From Methylocaldum szegediense (GTDB taxonomy: Bacteria; Pseudomonadota; Gammaproteobacteria; Methylococcales; Methylococcaceae): DNA of 64,000 nt. Positions 47,365 through 55,991 of this stretch are shown one piece after another. The stretch lies in NCBI RefSeq assembly GCF_949769195.1, contig NZ_OX458333.1, positions 930,001-994,000 of the forward strand, read 5' to 3'. Both the position numbers and the translations under genes were made by a program. Position 1 is the first letter of the stretch. Every line of letters begins with the position of its first letter. The notes beneath the pieces are model-generated. The model was given only the letters and a program-made list of their open reading frames with translations. It did not search any database and had not been told where the DNA came from.

Positions 47365-49101
47365 TCAGTGGAGGTCCACCCAGTTTGAGCTATTCTCCAA
47401 TTGTTCCAGCCACCCCCTCAGTTCGGCTTTGCGTTCCTTCTTATTGGGCCAGTCGGTCCATTCCTTGACGGTTTGGCGAAGCAGCGTCGCCAAGGCACGG
47501 CGGGCGTCGCTGTCTTGCCATTGCAAGGCGCAGGTAACGATAGCCCGGCGTTTTTCGTCGAATAGACCACCGGGTTGGTAGCGTCCTTTTGCTTTTTGTT
47601 CCAGGTAGAACGTCCGAAATGCTTCCACGGCTTGCATGTCTGCCGACATGGCGGCCAATCGCGCCTGCCGCTCCGCTTTTTCTTGAGCGAGACGAGCCTC
47701 TTCCTCCGCCTTGCGGCGTTCTTTTTCCTCTTCCTCCTGCCGCTTCGCCTCGGCTTCGGCGCGCGCTTTCGCCATGGCTTCCGCCTGCTCCCTGCGTTTC
47801 GCGGCGAACTCGCGGGCCGTATTCAAATGGGTTTCGCAAAGCTCTCGCAGTTCGGGCCATTCATGTTCCGGCGCATCCAGCGGCTGGACTTCCACCAGCA
47901 GCCAGCCGAAGGGCAGCAGGCCGGATCGCTGATCCTTTGTATCGGCGGCGAGCCAGAACGTTTTCGGAGTTTCGGCATAGCTGAACTGCTGTTTACCGGT
48001 TATAGGATCTTTGCCTTCCATGATCCTTATGTTTCTCGTCCCACTGACAGTGACAGATTCAGCTCCGGAGTGGCGGCCCACGCGAAGAAGGAAGGCCTCG
48101 CCGCGCCGAAGCTTGTCTTTGGCCACTTCGAATACGCGCAGTACACCCTGCGCCCAATGTGTGGACAGATAGCCTCGCTCGTTCAACTGCTTTATTTCCG
48201 CAGTAAGGATGTCTTGGTAAAAGGCGTTGCAACTGCCGGCTATCGTTTGCATGGAGTAGCGCAGGTTCCGATTGGGTAGGTTTTGTAAATCGCCGAGGCT
48301 GTTTACGTCTCGAAGGTTTATTTGCGCGGTGAAAGCCCGGTAATACCAAGCAGGAACACATTCGAGTATCTGATAAAGCTGTTTCTTCTCCGCCATCGAT
48401 TCCCGGAGCTGGCCTTTTTCGTCGACAACTGCGGCTCTTTTGCGATTGACGGCTAGATGTATCTGAGCGGCGGGTAAATCGGGTTCCTGTTTCCAATGAG
48501 CGTCGGATATCTGGAATAGGCGCATCGGATCGCGTTCCAAGTAAAGCTTTCCGTTCTCAGCGTCGTAATAACGAAACAGCCTCCCCTGGAATGGATGTAA
48601 GCCTTTTTTCTCCGCAGCGGGTTGTTCGTTATTTTCTCGATTCAACAACGCTGTTCGAATCGCGCCTTTCAGCGATGATCCGAACAGAATCGGCTTGCGG
48701 GTAATGGGGTTGTATCCGGTACGGTCGATTTCCAGCCGGTTCAGTACCTGTTTGCCGTTGGCCTCTCGGTTGGCAGTCTGCCCGACCCGCGCCGCGTACA
48801 ATTGCGCTACTCCGGGCAGTACGGGGATGGCATTCACCGCCCAAGCTTTCAGAATGTTCCTGCGTTGGTAGAAGAAACTCTGAAGACTCTTGATCATGTC
48901 TTCGTTGGGCTTGCGATTGGCTATCGTGAGCAATTCCTTCCGATCCTCGGCGGAAAACGCAGCCATCGCGGCGCCGGTATCGAATTCATGAAGAACGCCG
49001 TCGTCGATCACATAATTGGTGGGTTCGTAGCTTTCCCCGGTGCCGATGTGGACGGGCGACAAAGGTGTGATGTGCAATCTATAACTGGCGAAGGTGCTCA
49101 T
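47365..49101 (-). CDS. csm5: Type III-A RAMP protein Csm5 with C-terminal coiled-coil extension
   Basis: 578 residues from ATG 49101 (ATGA overlap with csm4). The N-terminal RAMP region is Csm5-like: YRLHITPLSPVHIGTGESYEPTNYVIDDG, then FGSSLKGAIRTALL near 180. Csm5 normally has about 350-400 residues. Here residues 429-490 form a long highly charged helix rich in Glu, Lys, Arg and Ala, and 490-578 form a further small helical domain (RRALATLLRQTVKEWTDW). Csm5 binds the crRNA 3' end and recruits trimming nucleases, so the tail could be a docking arm. The frame is open throughout and codon use is uniform, so the tail looks real. Confidence 0.9.
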   Translation of the reverse strand: MSTFASYRLHITPLSPVHIGTGESYEPTNYVIDDGVLHEFDTGAAMAAFSAEDRKELLTIANRKPNEDMIKSLQSFFYQRRNILKAWAVNAIPVLPGVAQLYAARVGQTANREANGKQVLNRLEIDRTGYNPITRKPILFGSSLKGAIRTALLNRENNEQPAAEKKGLHPFQGRLFRYYDAENGKLYLERDPMRLFQISDAHWKQEPDLPAAQIHLAVNRKRAAVVDEKGQLRESMAEKKQLYQILECVPAWYYRAFTAQINLRDVNSLGDLQNLPNRNLRYSMQTIAGSCNAFYQDILTAEIKQLNERGYLSTHWAQGVLRVFEVAKDKLRRGEAFLLRVGRHSGAESVTVSGTRNIRIMEGKDPITGKQQFSYAETPKTFWLAADTKDQRSGLLPFGWLLVEVQPLDAPEHEWPELRELCETHLNTAREFAAKRREQAEAMAKARAEAEAKRQEEEEKERRKAEEEARLAQEKAERQARLAAMSADMQAVEAFRTFYLEQKAKGRYQPGGLFDEKRRAIVTCALQWQDSDARRALATLLRQTVKEWTDWPNKKERKAELRGWLEQLENSSNWVDLH

Positions 49102-50072
49102 CTTGCATTCCTTTCCGGTAGCCGAATACCTACGGCGGGTGCGTAGCCTTGATGTACGGTACCCTGTAGGGAGCGGATCTTGGTCAACTGGCCGTTGCCT
49201 CCTAGCCCCTGGCCGACGAACGGGGCCGGATGAAATCGTTTCGGCGTCAGTACCGCTCCGGTTTGCGCCAACAACACGGGCGTTTTGAACGGATTTCCAA
49301 GGTGTACGCCGATGTCGCCATGACGGCCGAAGCGGGTGAAGGTTTGATAGAAGCTTCGTTCCGCGTCGAGTTCCAAGCCTTGGGGTGCGCTGGGGGCGAG
49401 CGTCAACCACGCGTTGGCATCCGCCTGGTCGGGTAGGGCATCCGGCTCGATTCCGGCTAGCTCGAACTTGCCGAGACCGATGGTTGCGTCACGGCCGAAT
49501 CCGAATTCACCCATGTCCTGGAACAAGCGCTTCAGCTCTTCCCGTGACAATCGGGTTTCGTCGAGCACGACATAGATGTCTAGGTTTGGCTGAACATTGC
49601 TTTCAGATTTTTTTGTGCCGTACCAGAGCTGACTCATGGAATAGGGAGCGAACTGTCCGGTTCCGGTGGTGCCCGTGGCTCGGTTGATACTGTTGTGAGG
49701 TTGCGGCCGGCTGTGAGGTTCGGCCCCGGGAATGTCCGCAGCGGTCTTGCAGACGTTCAGCCAGTTTTCGACCGGCGTGGACAGATCTTCTTTGGGTAGC
49801 CAAACCCGTTTCTTTACTTGTTTGCGATCGGCGCTTTCGACTGCCGCAAACCAGTGGTTCGGCAATGTGGGGCGAGGTAAGTGGCCGCCCGGAAAGGCAT
49901 CCGAAACGACGGCGTAGGGGCGGCCTTCAGTATAGCCCTGAAGGCATTCGACCAGTCGGTCTTCGCCATGGCGATTGCGCAAGGCCCAGCACAACTGGCC
50001 GAAAAGGGTGTCGCCCATAGGCCGCGTACCAAACGCGGTCCGGGGCGTGATCGTCAAGCGGATGAGGTTCAT
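49098..50072 (-). CDS. csm4: Type III-A RAMP protein Csm4
   Basis: 324 residues from ATG 50072 (MNLIRLTITPRTAFGTRPMGDTLFGQLCWALRNR cut into its recognisable parts: a first RRM strand, then GDTLFGQLCWA, a Csm4 signature). FGFGRDATIGLGKFEL near 205-220 is the RAMP glycine loop. Csm4 pairs with Csm1 and anchors the crRNA 5' handle, like Cmr3 in the other system. It overlaps csm5 by 4 bp and follows csm3 by 71 bp. Confidence 0.92.
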   Translation of the reverse strand: MNLIRLTITPRTAFGTRPMGDTLFGQLCWALRNRHGEDRLVECLQGYTEGRPYAVVSDAFPGGHLPRPTLPNHWFAAVESADRKQVKKRVWLPKEDLSTPVENWLNVCKTAADIPGAEPHSRPQPHNSINRATGTTGTGQFAPYSMSQLWYGTKKSESNVQPNLDIYVVLDETRLSREELKRLFQDMGEFGFGRDATIGLGKFELAGIEPDALPDQADANAWLTLAPSAPQGLELDAERSFYQTFTRFGRHGDIGVHLGNPFKTPVLLAQTGAVLTPKRFHPAPFVGQGLGGNGQLTKIRSLQGTVHQGYAPAVGIRLPERNAR

Positions 50073-50143
50073 GCGGATGTTCCGTTTCTCCAATCGATGA
50101 TGACAGCGCGTGAAGAGAGGCGAATGTCGCCGGCGGGTACGCG

Positions 50144-50866
50144 TCATGCGACCTGACTGAATTTGATCTCGCTGAGCTTTTTCAGGACGTCCTGGTCTTC
50201 CAATTCCAGCCGCGTGAACTTGATCTTGCCGTAGCCCCTCGAGCCGGAACCGCCGAGTCCGGTGAGTTCGAGCAACTTGAGCCCGCGCCACACGGTCGGC
50301 AGCAGATCCTCGTCGTCATGGACGCGGATTGTCAGATTGAAATCGAAGCGCGCCTGTGCGGGGACCCGTTCGGTATTGCGAGGATGTTCCGCCACGCCGC
50401 GGATGCGGTCGATCATGTTTTCCATTTTGGTTTCGGTCAGGAGCAGGTTGCTGCTGCCCATTTCCTCAACCCAAGTTCTGTCTAGAGCACAGTCCCAGAA
50501 CGATAACCGGGTCGGACCGATTTCACGCACCAGGTCGTCGTTGTGGTTAGCGCCTTCAGGTGCGCCGCCGAACAGGCGAAGTATGTTTTTGGCTTGAACC
50601 TGCTGGGCTCCGGATAGTTGGGCAATATGTCTAAAGCTCAGTGGCTCGCCATTCGTGATTCCTACAACCCCAAGTTCCCATTCCAAAAGGCTACGGATTT
50701 TCCCTTTGATGCTGGAGCCGGGGATATAGGGCTCGAGCGTGAGAGGATGCTTCAACACCGGGTTATCGGTGCCGCCGATGCGCATTTCGTTATTCCCGGA
50801 ACCGATATGGAGGCCGGAAATGAGTTCAAGGGTGCCAGTGAGTTTTTGGATAGCGGTGAGTTTCAT
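50144..50866 (-). CDS. csm3: Type III-A backbone RAMP nuclease Csm3
   Basis: 240 residues from ATG 50866 (MKLTAIQKLTGTLE). The catalytic Asp lies in MRIGGTDNPV (residue about 33, the position used for target RNA cutting every 6 nt). YIPGSSIKGKIRSLLEWE is the crRNA-contacting helix and TGLGGSGSRGYGKIKF the C-terminal G-loop. Full family length. The gene is separated from csm2 by an inserted GIY-YIG cassette, so co-transcription of the two halves of the csm operon may depend on read-through or on a new promoter. Confidence 0.94.
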   Translation of the reverse strand: MKLTAIQKLTGTLELISGLHIGSGNNEMRIGGTDNPVLKHPLTLEPYIPGSSIKGKIRSLLEWELGVVGITNGEPLSFRHIAQLSGAQQVQAKNILRLFGGAPEGANHNDDLVREIGPTRLSFWDCALDRTWVEEMGSSNLLLTETKMENMIDRIRGVAEHPRNTERVPAQARFDFNLTIRVHDDEDLLPTVWRGLKLLELTGLGGSGSRGYGKIKFTRLELEDQDVLKKLSEIKFSQVA

Positions 50867-50939
50867 AGTCGGTATTTCTCGAATTATTAAGTAAGCAGTT
50901 GGATAAACACGCAAAACCGATTTGATGTCCGTATTGCCG

Positions 50940-51060
50940 CAGCTCGCGTCATTCCGGCAGGGATGCCGGAATCCAGGCCATGGACGGTAACCGAGAAGTA
51001 GCCACAGACCGTTCCTTCCTGTGTCCTTGATGCCGGCATTCCCTGCCGGCATGACGGTCG
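50940..51060. repeat. CATTCCGGC inverted repeats on one side of the GIY-YIG gene
   Basis: CATTCCGGCAGGGATGCCGG, then AATCCAG at 50951-50976, and a second inverted unit TGCCGGCATTCCCTGCCGGC at 51031-51050. Matching units lie at 51463-51493 on the other side of the gene. This repeat family commonly accompanies GIY-YIG genes in proteobacteria. Confidence 0.75.
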
Positions 51061-51094
51061 ATACCCGGCCGAATTAAGCGTAGGTAGTTGTCTG

Positions 51095-51394
51095 TCAGGA
51101 ACCGCCAGTTAAATCTGTCCATAAATCGCGCCATTCCGGATTACTCGCTTCAATCAATCCGATCTTCGCTGCCCGAGGCCATTTCTTGATCCGCTTTTCC
51201 CGGAGAATGGCGCTTTCCATTCGTTCGTGCAGCTCGAACCATACCAACATGTGAACCCCGTATTTCTTGGTAAAGCCTTCCACAAGGCCGTTTCGATGTT
51301 GGAAAACTCGTCCGACAAGGTTCGAAGTTACGCCAACATACAGGGTTCCGTTGCGACGGCTCGCGAGCATGTAAACGCAAGGTTGTTTGTCCAT
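51095..51394 (-). CDS. GIY-YIG nuclease family protein (UPF0213-like), inserted in the csm operon
   Basis: 99 residues from ATG 51394. VYMLASRRNGTLYVGVTSNLVGRVFQHRNG carries the GIY-YIG equivalents, with the catalytic Arg region in NLVGRVFQH; the Glu lies in FELHERMESA. The short stand-alone form is found across proteobacteria, often flanked by CATTCCGGC palindromes, as here on both sides (50951-51050 and 51463-51493). The cassette therefore looks like a small mobile unit that landed between csm2 and csm3. It has no known CRISPR role. Confidence 0.88.
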   Translation of the reverse strand: MDKQPCVYMLASRRNGTLYVGVTSNLVGRVFQHRNGLVEGFTKKYGVHMLVWFELHERMESAILREKRIKKWPRAAKIGLIEASNPEWRDLWTDLTGGS

Positions 51395-51462
51395 ATCAAG
51401 GCCATTTGTTCCGAGAAATCGCGTATTCGACGTCGATGCCGTATCGGGCCTGCCATCCTGGA

Positions 51463-51493
51463 CGCTGGATTCCGGCATCCTTGCCGGAATGAC
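51463..51493. repeat. CATTCCGGC inverted repeat, other side of the GIY-YIG gene
   Basis: GGATTCCGGCATCCTTGCCGG and then AATGACG, the inverse of the units at 50951-51050, which brackets the cassette. Confidence 0.75.
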
Positions 51494-51513
51494 GTTCAAA
51501 TCGGTTTCAGAAC

Positions 51514-51993
51514 CTAATTTGGCCGGGCTTGTTTAAAGAACCCGAGAAACGCTTCGAAGTGCGTACGAAAATTTCGGAATGCCGATAGTCCGGCCTCGCT
51601 CGAATCCTTGATTTGATCCATGCAAGTGGAAAACCACGTAACAAATTTGTCGTCTACCAATTCTCGACCTCTGGCATAGGCAACTTTGGCGTTCATCATT
51701 TTGATAAACGGCAGCATTTTTCCGAAGCTTTCGACGTCGCGCGCTTTTTGTTCCCACATGCAAAGCTCGTCATAAAATTTCCTGAGCTGAGTGGGTTTAT
51801 TCGCCTTGTCGTCTCGCTTTACCCGCCATTGCCGGGATTTCTTGTCCTCGGTGAGAAGTTCCGGATCCTTCAACTCTTCCGCAAGCTGCCGAGCGGTTTT
51901 GTCGTACAGGTCGATACTCGGGTTGCAGATGTCGAACGGCTCCGTCTGGCAAGTGCATCTTGGTGGAGTGGTGCTGAATGCAAAAAGACCCAT
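51514..51993 (-). CDS. csm2: Type III-A small subunit Csm2
   Basis: 159 residues from ATG 51993, chosen for AAGGAGG 5 nt upstream (an ATG 18 bp earlier overlaps csm1). All-helical C-terminal half with LRKFYDELCMWEQKA, FGKMLPFIKMMNAKVAYARGR and FRTHFEAFLGFFK, the Csm2 pattern. The N-terminal 35 residues carry three Cys (PPRCTCQTEPFDIC) that are not needed in the family and might bind metal. Csm2 lines the target RNA along Csm3. It is downstream of csm1, before the inserted GIY-YIG cassette. Confidence 0.9.
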   Translation of the reverse strand: MGLFAFSTTPPRCTCQTEPFDICNPSIDLYDKTARQLAEELKDPELLTEDKKSRQWRVKRDDKANKPTQLRKFYDELCMWEQKARDVESFGKMLPFIKMMNAKVAYARGRELVDDKFVTWFSTCMDQIKDSSEAGLSAFRNFRTHFEAFLGFFKQARPN

Positions 51994-52003
51994 AGTTACC
52001 TCC

Positions 52004-54778
52004 TTAGTCACGTTGCTGATACAAATGGGTAAAGAGGGCGATCTTGTAGGCTGCCCCGTGTTGCTCTATGCCTAAGCGTGCGATTTCTTCGGCTAACAAT
52101 CCCTGCCAGGCGCGGCGTTTGCGTTCGGTCTCCTGACGGTCGTCGCCGCCCCGGATGCGGCTTTCCGCCTGACGGCGGGTGCGATAAGCGAAGTAGGCGT
52201 GCCAAAGGGCGTTCTCCGGTTTCTCTCCGACTTTCGCCGCCATGTCCGTGAGGTGCAGCAGTCCGTAGAGGTAGCCTGTCGACAATGCCTCGTCTTTCGC
52301 CAGGCGCGTGAGCCCCGCTTCCCGTTCCATGAGGCTGTCGAAGTGCACCCACGAGACCGTATGCCCGAAGCAGGTGACGGCATTCTTGGGCGGCGACTTC
52401 CGATTGTCGGGATTGGACGATTTGGCGTCGTCCAGCGCTTCCTCGGCCAGCCGAGCCAGATGACGGATGGGCAAACCGGGTTTCGTCATGGATAGCCCGG
52501 CCGAAAAGTGAATATCCGGGTTTCCGGCCACATAATCGGCAAAATCCGCTTTCATGCGTTGGGCCAGTTTCAAGGTCGAGTGCCAAGGGCCGATGAGAAA
52601 GAAATCGTCTCCGCCCGCGAAGACGGTGTAGGTGTTGCGGTAACGCCGGACACCATTCTCCGTACCCTGCGCGCACAGCCAGGGCAGATAGACGGCGAAG
52701 AAAGCATTCATCTGCCGCGACAATCCCGCCATTTTGGCGAATGTGGGCCGTTCCAGCCCTTTCTGGAAAATCGTGCCGAGGTTGTCCACATCGCCTTTCA
52801 GCGTCATCAGGGCCTCCGCGCCGATCCAGTTCCCGTCTTGATCCAGGCGGCGGTCGTCACGCGCCAGGTGGTTCAGGGTCTTGATCTCTTCCGGATGGGG
52901 ATCGAAGTCCTCCGGATTTTCGATGCCTTCGTAACGCTCCGCTTCCCAGGCATTGGTTTCGTCGAAGCGCGGCACATAGGCATTGATGTAGCGCCGGGCA
53001 TAGCCGTCCCACAACGGCGCGTCGGCCGATTCGGGCAGAGAGAAGTCCCAGGCGCGCGCCAGGTTGCCGGACCGTGCCTCCCCGCCGAAATCTCCGGTGG
53101 CCTCTTTCGAGCGGGTGAACAGGATGTGATAGCCGAAAATGGAAAGTTCCAGGCGGTTCAGTTTCTGCCCCGGTCGCAGCGGCTCGATCGGCCGGCGAGT
53201 GACGAGCAAGCGATCCTGGGTGGCCAGGTAATGACCGGTCATGATCTGATCGTAGGCGAGAGCCGAGACATGGACATCCTTGCCTTCCTCCAGCGGACGA
53301 CATGCCGGCGAACGGCCGTCGATCGCGCAAGCGCCTTTGTTGATGTCGAAAGCATTAAGAAATCCGGCGAAGACAGCCGGCGCAGGTGTGTCTCCGCATA
53401 GTCCGAAGCGGCGCAGCTTGGCTTCGTCCAGCTGCTCGAACAGGCGTTTCATCAGGTCTCGGAACGGGCTGTCCTGTCCGGCGCCATGTCGAAAATCTCG
53501 GCTCGCCGCGGGCAGCCAGGCCAGCCCGGCGCCGGATTGACCGTAGGTATGGGCCAGAAACCAGTCGTCAAGTTCGGTCTGGACGACCTTGAGTTTCTCG
53601 ACGATCTCCGGCGTGTTCGGGGCCACGATGAGACACTTGCCGGCGGCATTGACGACTTGGCTCGTGGAGGGAAGGTCGAGCGCTTCCAGCACTTTCAAGG
53701 CCGCCAGTTCGTTGAGCAGCGAGACGTAGAAAGACCTTCCGCGCAAGAGCTTCGCGGCGCGCTTCTGGGTTTCGCCGCCGGTGGCGAAGATGAAATCCTG
53801 GATGCCGAAGAAATCCCCCTGAATGAGGAGGAATTTGGGCTCGTCCCAAGCTTTGCGGGCTTCTTCGCTCTCCGCCCGTTGCCTATCCCACATGGCGGCC
53901 AGTTCGCGTCGCGTGGCTCCGCCGCCGTGTTTTTGGTCGTCATGGTAGCGCCAGAGTGCGACTGCCAGGGCCGCGGTGGTTTTGGAATGGTCGTAAAGCG
54001 ATACATCCGGTCGGACCTTGCCCACGGTCGCTGACGGAATCGCATGGGTGAAAGCGAGCCAGAGGCTATCGAAATGATCCAGCCAGAGCGGAAGGCTGTT
54101 CCGGTGCGCCTCCGGTATCTCCTCCATGGCGGCCTTGAATTGATCCCAAAGCTTTTGGTATTCGCCTTGCGCGGCGGCATTGTCGTCTTTTTCGTAGTCC
54201 GCCGCCTGCACGGGGAAAATGCCTTTCGGTGAAAGCGGCTTCAAGGGATAGCGCCAGCGCGGCAGTTTTTCCGGCGCGGTTTCGTCCAGACGGATCTGTT
54301 CCAAGAGCGTCCATTGCCGGGCGGTATAGTGGTTTTTGCGGTATTCGGTCTCATCCGACGAGGCGTTGTAGTTGTCGAACTCATCCCGCTCGAAACCAGA
54401 AGCAAGACGATCTGCCGTAGCGATGATCCATTGCAAAAGGCTGTCCGGCCTATGATGGCGCGCGGCGGCGTTGATCAGCGAATCGTCCGCGTTCTCTTCG
54501 CTCCAGGACGCGAACGGCGTCATATCCCGACCGACCAGCGCCGGCATGTGGCGCTCCAGCAAATCGAAGGCGATCGCGGTATAGGCCGCGTGGATATGGG
54601 TCGCACGGTTTTGGAAGTGAGGACAATAAAGCTGAACGTTGATGTCGCGGCGCGTACTGTCTTTATCGGTTTTCTGCATCGCTTCAGGAATGCGGGCACG
54701 CTCCGCGAATTTCCCCAAGTCGTGCAGAAACGCTGCCAGGGCCACACGGGCCGAGGCTTCCAGTCGTTCGGAATTCAT
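52004..54778 (-). CDS. csm1: Cas10/Csm1, type III-A large subunit and cyclase
   Basis: 924 residues from ATG 54778, AGGAG 8 nt upstream. HD nuclease motif H19-D20 (AAFLHDLGKFAERA) with a further RHHRP segment, Palm cyclase motif GGDD at 722-725 (VFAGGDDFFLIGP), and a first Palm-like domain starting FLLIQGDFFGIQDFIF. Both catalytic centres are intact, so target binding should trigger ssDNA cutting and cyclic oligoadenylate synthesis. It is longer than the roughly 750-850 residues common for Csm1. It lies 16 bp downstream of the CARF-wHTH gene and slightly before csm2. Confidence 0.95.
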   Translation of the reverse strand: MNSERLEASARVALAAFLHDLGKFAERARIPEAMQKTDKDSTRRDINVQLYCPHFQNRATHIHAAYTAIAFDLLERHMPALVGRDMTPFASWSEENADDSLINAAARHHRPDSLLQWIIATADRLASGFERDEFDNYNASSDETEYRKNHYTARQWTLLEQIRLDETAPEKLPRWRYPLKPLSPKGIFPVQAADYEKDDNAAAQGEYQKLWDQFKAAMEEIPEAHRNSLPLWLDHFDSLWLAFTHAIPSATVGKVRPDVSLYDHSKTTAALAVALWRYHDDQKHGGGATRRELAAMWDRQRAESEEARKAWDEPKFLLIQGDFFGIQDFIFATGGETQKRAAKLLRGRSFYVSLLNELAALKVLEALDLPSTSQVVNAAGKCLIVAPNTPEIVEKLKVVQTELDDWFLAHTYGQSGAGLAWLPAASRDFRHGAGQDSPFRDLMKRLFEQLDEAKLRRFGLCGDTPAPAVFAGFLNAFDINKGACAIDGRSPACRPLEEGKDVHVSALAYDQIMTGHYLATQDRLLVTRRPIEPLRPGQKLNRLELSIFGYHILFTRSKEATGDFGGEARSGNLARAWDFSLPESADAPLWDGYARRYINAYVPRFDETNAWEAERYEGIENPEDFDPHPEEIKTLNHLARDDRRLDQDGNWIGAEALMTLKGDVDNLGTIFQKGLERPTFAKMAGLSRQMNAFFAVYLPWLCAQGTENGVRRYRNTYTVFAGGDDFFLIGPWHSTLKLAQRMKADFADYVAGNPDIHFSAGLSMTKPGLPIRHLARLAEEALDDAKSSNPDNRKSPPKNAVTCFGHTVSWVHFDSLMEREAGLTRLAKDEALSTGYLYGLLHLTDMAAKVGEKPENALWHAYFAYRTRRQAESRIRGGDDRQETERKRRAWQGLLAEEIARLGIEQHGAAYKIALFTHLYQQRD

Positions 54779-54794
54779 CCGGGTCTCCTCTGAA

Positions 54795-55913
54795 TCAAGC
54801 ACAAAAGTCAATCTGGTGGGCCGACAGGCTCAGACCATACGTCGTCCTGGGGCGTCGACCGAAACCTTTGATCTCATAAGCGGCAGCTGCCGCCCCCAGA
54901 GCATCCCGCAGCATCCGGTTCACCCGGCTTTTGCGGCGCTCGAAATAATTCTTGTCCATCCCGTAGCGGAGCCCTTCCACCACGCGGTCAGCATCGCCGA
55001 GCTCGCCGAGGATAGTGTGGTATTCCCGGCGATATTCTTCGGCGTAGGCCTGGTTCGGATAATCCGGTAGGGAAGGCGATGGACACGGAATCGGATCGAG
55101 GCCTTGCTGCGCGCGCCGGGCGAGCCAGGCGTAGAAAGCGAGCTCAGCGGGTGGAAAGGGAATCTCGATGCCGCCGGCGGTCACGGTGCGCGCGGAGAGA
55201 TCGATGTCGAGGCGCGCGGGTCCCAGGGCGGTTTGGGCAGCGCGCACGGTCGCCGAGAAACTGCTGCGGCCTTTGAGCAGCGCCTCGGGCAGGCCGTGGC
55301 GGAGGCGCACGAAAGGGATGTTGGCCAGGGTGACGACGGCGTTTTGGGTGTCGAGCGGCTTTTGATCGGGCGGCGAGGCGTAGATCACGTGGGAATACGG
55401 CGTGGGGTAGAAAAAACCGGGGTGCGACTCGAACGGCGCGTCGACCAGGACGTGGGAGAGCCGATCCTGCGGGCGTCCGTACAGCGAGAGGGCGTAGCCC
55501 GCGAAGAACCCGAGGGTTTTTCGGCCGCCGGCGAGCGACACGTGCAACTGGGTATCGTCGTCCTCGGTGAGGCGGCGCACCCATTCGGTGATGCCGTCTG
55601 CGGCCGCGGTGTTATCCGCGCCGCTGCGGATATCGGTCAGCGGATGGCCGTCAGCATCGGTTAAGGTGTGCAAGCTATCCACGCTGAACCGAATCGGCGG
55701 CAGCCGGTAATCCTTGCACAAGCGATGAAACCAGCCGGGTTCGTCGCTGAACAGCATCAGGCGCGCTCGCTCCACGCCTTCGGCGGTAGAGAGGACGTGA
55801 ATCTCGGTGGGAAGCGATTCGGGCTCCTCCTGCGAGAGGGCAAACAGGGTTTCAGTCACAACTTGGGGCGTCAAGCCGGTAATGACGAGCAAAATTCGTC
55901 GAGGGTAGCTCAT
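54795..55913 (-). CDS. CARF protein of the TIGR02584/NE0113 group with winged-helix tail
   Basis: 372 residues. N-terminal CARF (1-190): RILLVITGLTPQVVTETLFAL and HVSLAGGRKTLGFFAGYALSLYG, which match the NE0113 (TIGR02584) family often annotated as 'Csm6 ring nuclease'. No HEPN R-x(4-6)-H motif is visible. The C-terminal part (about 235-365: PPAELAFYAWLARRA ... KSRVNRMLRDAL ... GFGRRPRTTYGLSL) looks like a winged helix, so DNA binding or dimer contacts are possible. It could be a cyclic-oligoadenylate-responsive regulator or a ring nuclease. It follows cas6 by 78 bp and precedes csm1 by 16 bp. Confidence 0.85.
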   Translation of the reverse strand: MSYPRRILLVITGLTPQVVTETLFALSQEEPESLPTEIHVLSTAEGVERARLMLFSDEPGWFHRLCKDYRLPPIRFSVDSLHTLTDADGHPLTDIRSGADNTAAADGITEWVRRLTEDDDTQLHVSLAGGRKTLGFFAGYALSLYGRPQDRLSHVLVDAPFESHPGFFYPTPYSHVIYASPPDQKPLDTQNAVVTLANIPFVRLRHGLPEALLKGRSSFSATVRAAQTALGPARLDIDLSARTVTAGGIEIPFPPAELAFYAWLARRAQQGLDPIPCPSPSLPDYPNQAYAEEYRREYHTILGELGDADRVVEGLRYGMDKNYFERRKSRVNRMLRDALGAAAAAYEIKGFGRRPRTTYGLSLSAHQIDFCA

Positions 55914-55991
55914 TCGTGTCGCAGTCGGTCAGATGAACGGTTGGGTTGCCGTCCCTGGCGGTCCTGTCCGTTGCGCGATAGTGTGCCTTCG

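Noticed and set aside
47365-49410. 681-residue version of Csm5 and similarly extended Csm4, Csm3 and Cas10 starts
   Set aside because: The extensions are Arg/Pro-rich shadows of the upstream genes; internal ATGs have ribosome sites or ATGA overlaps and begin with the family motif.
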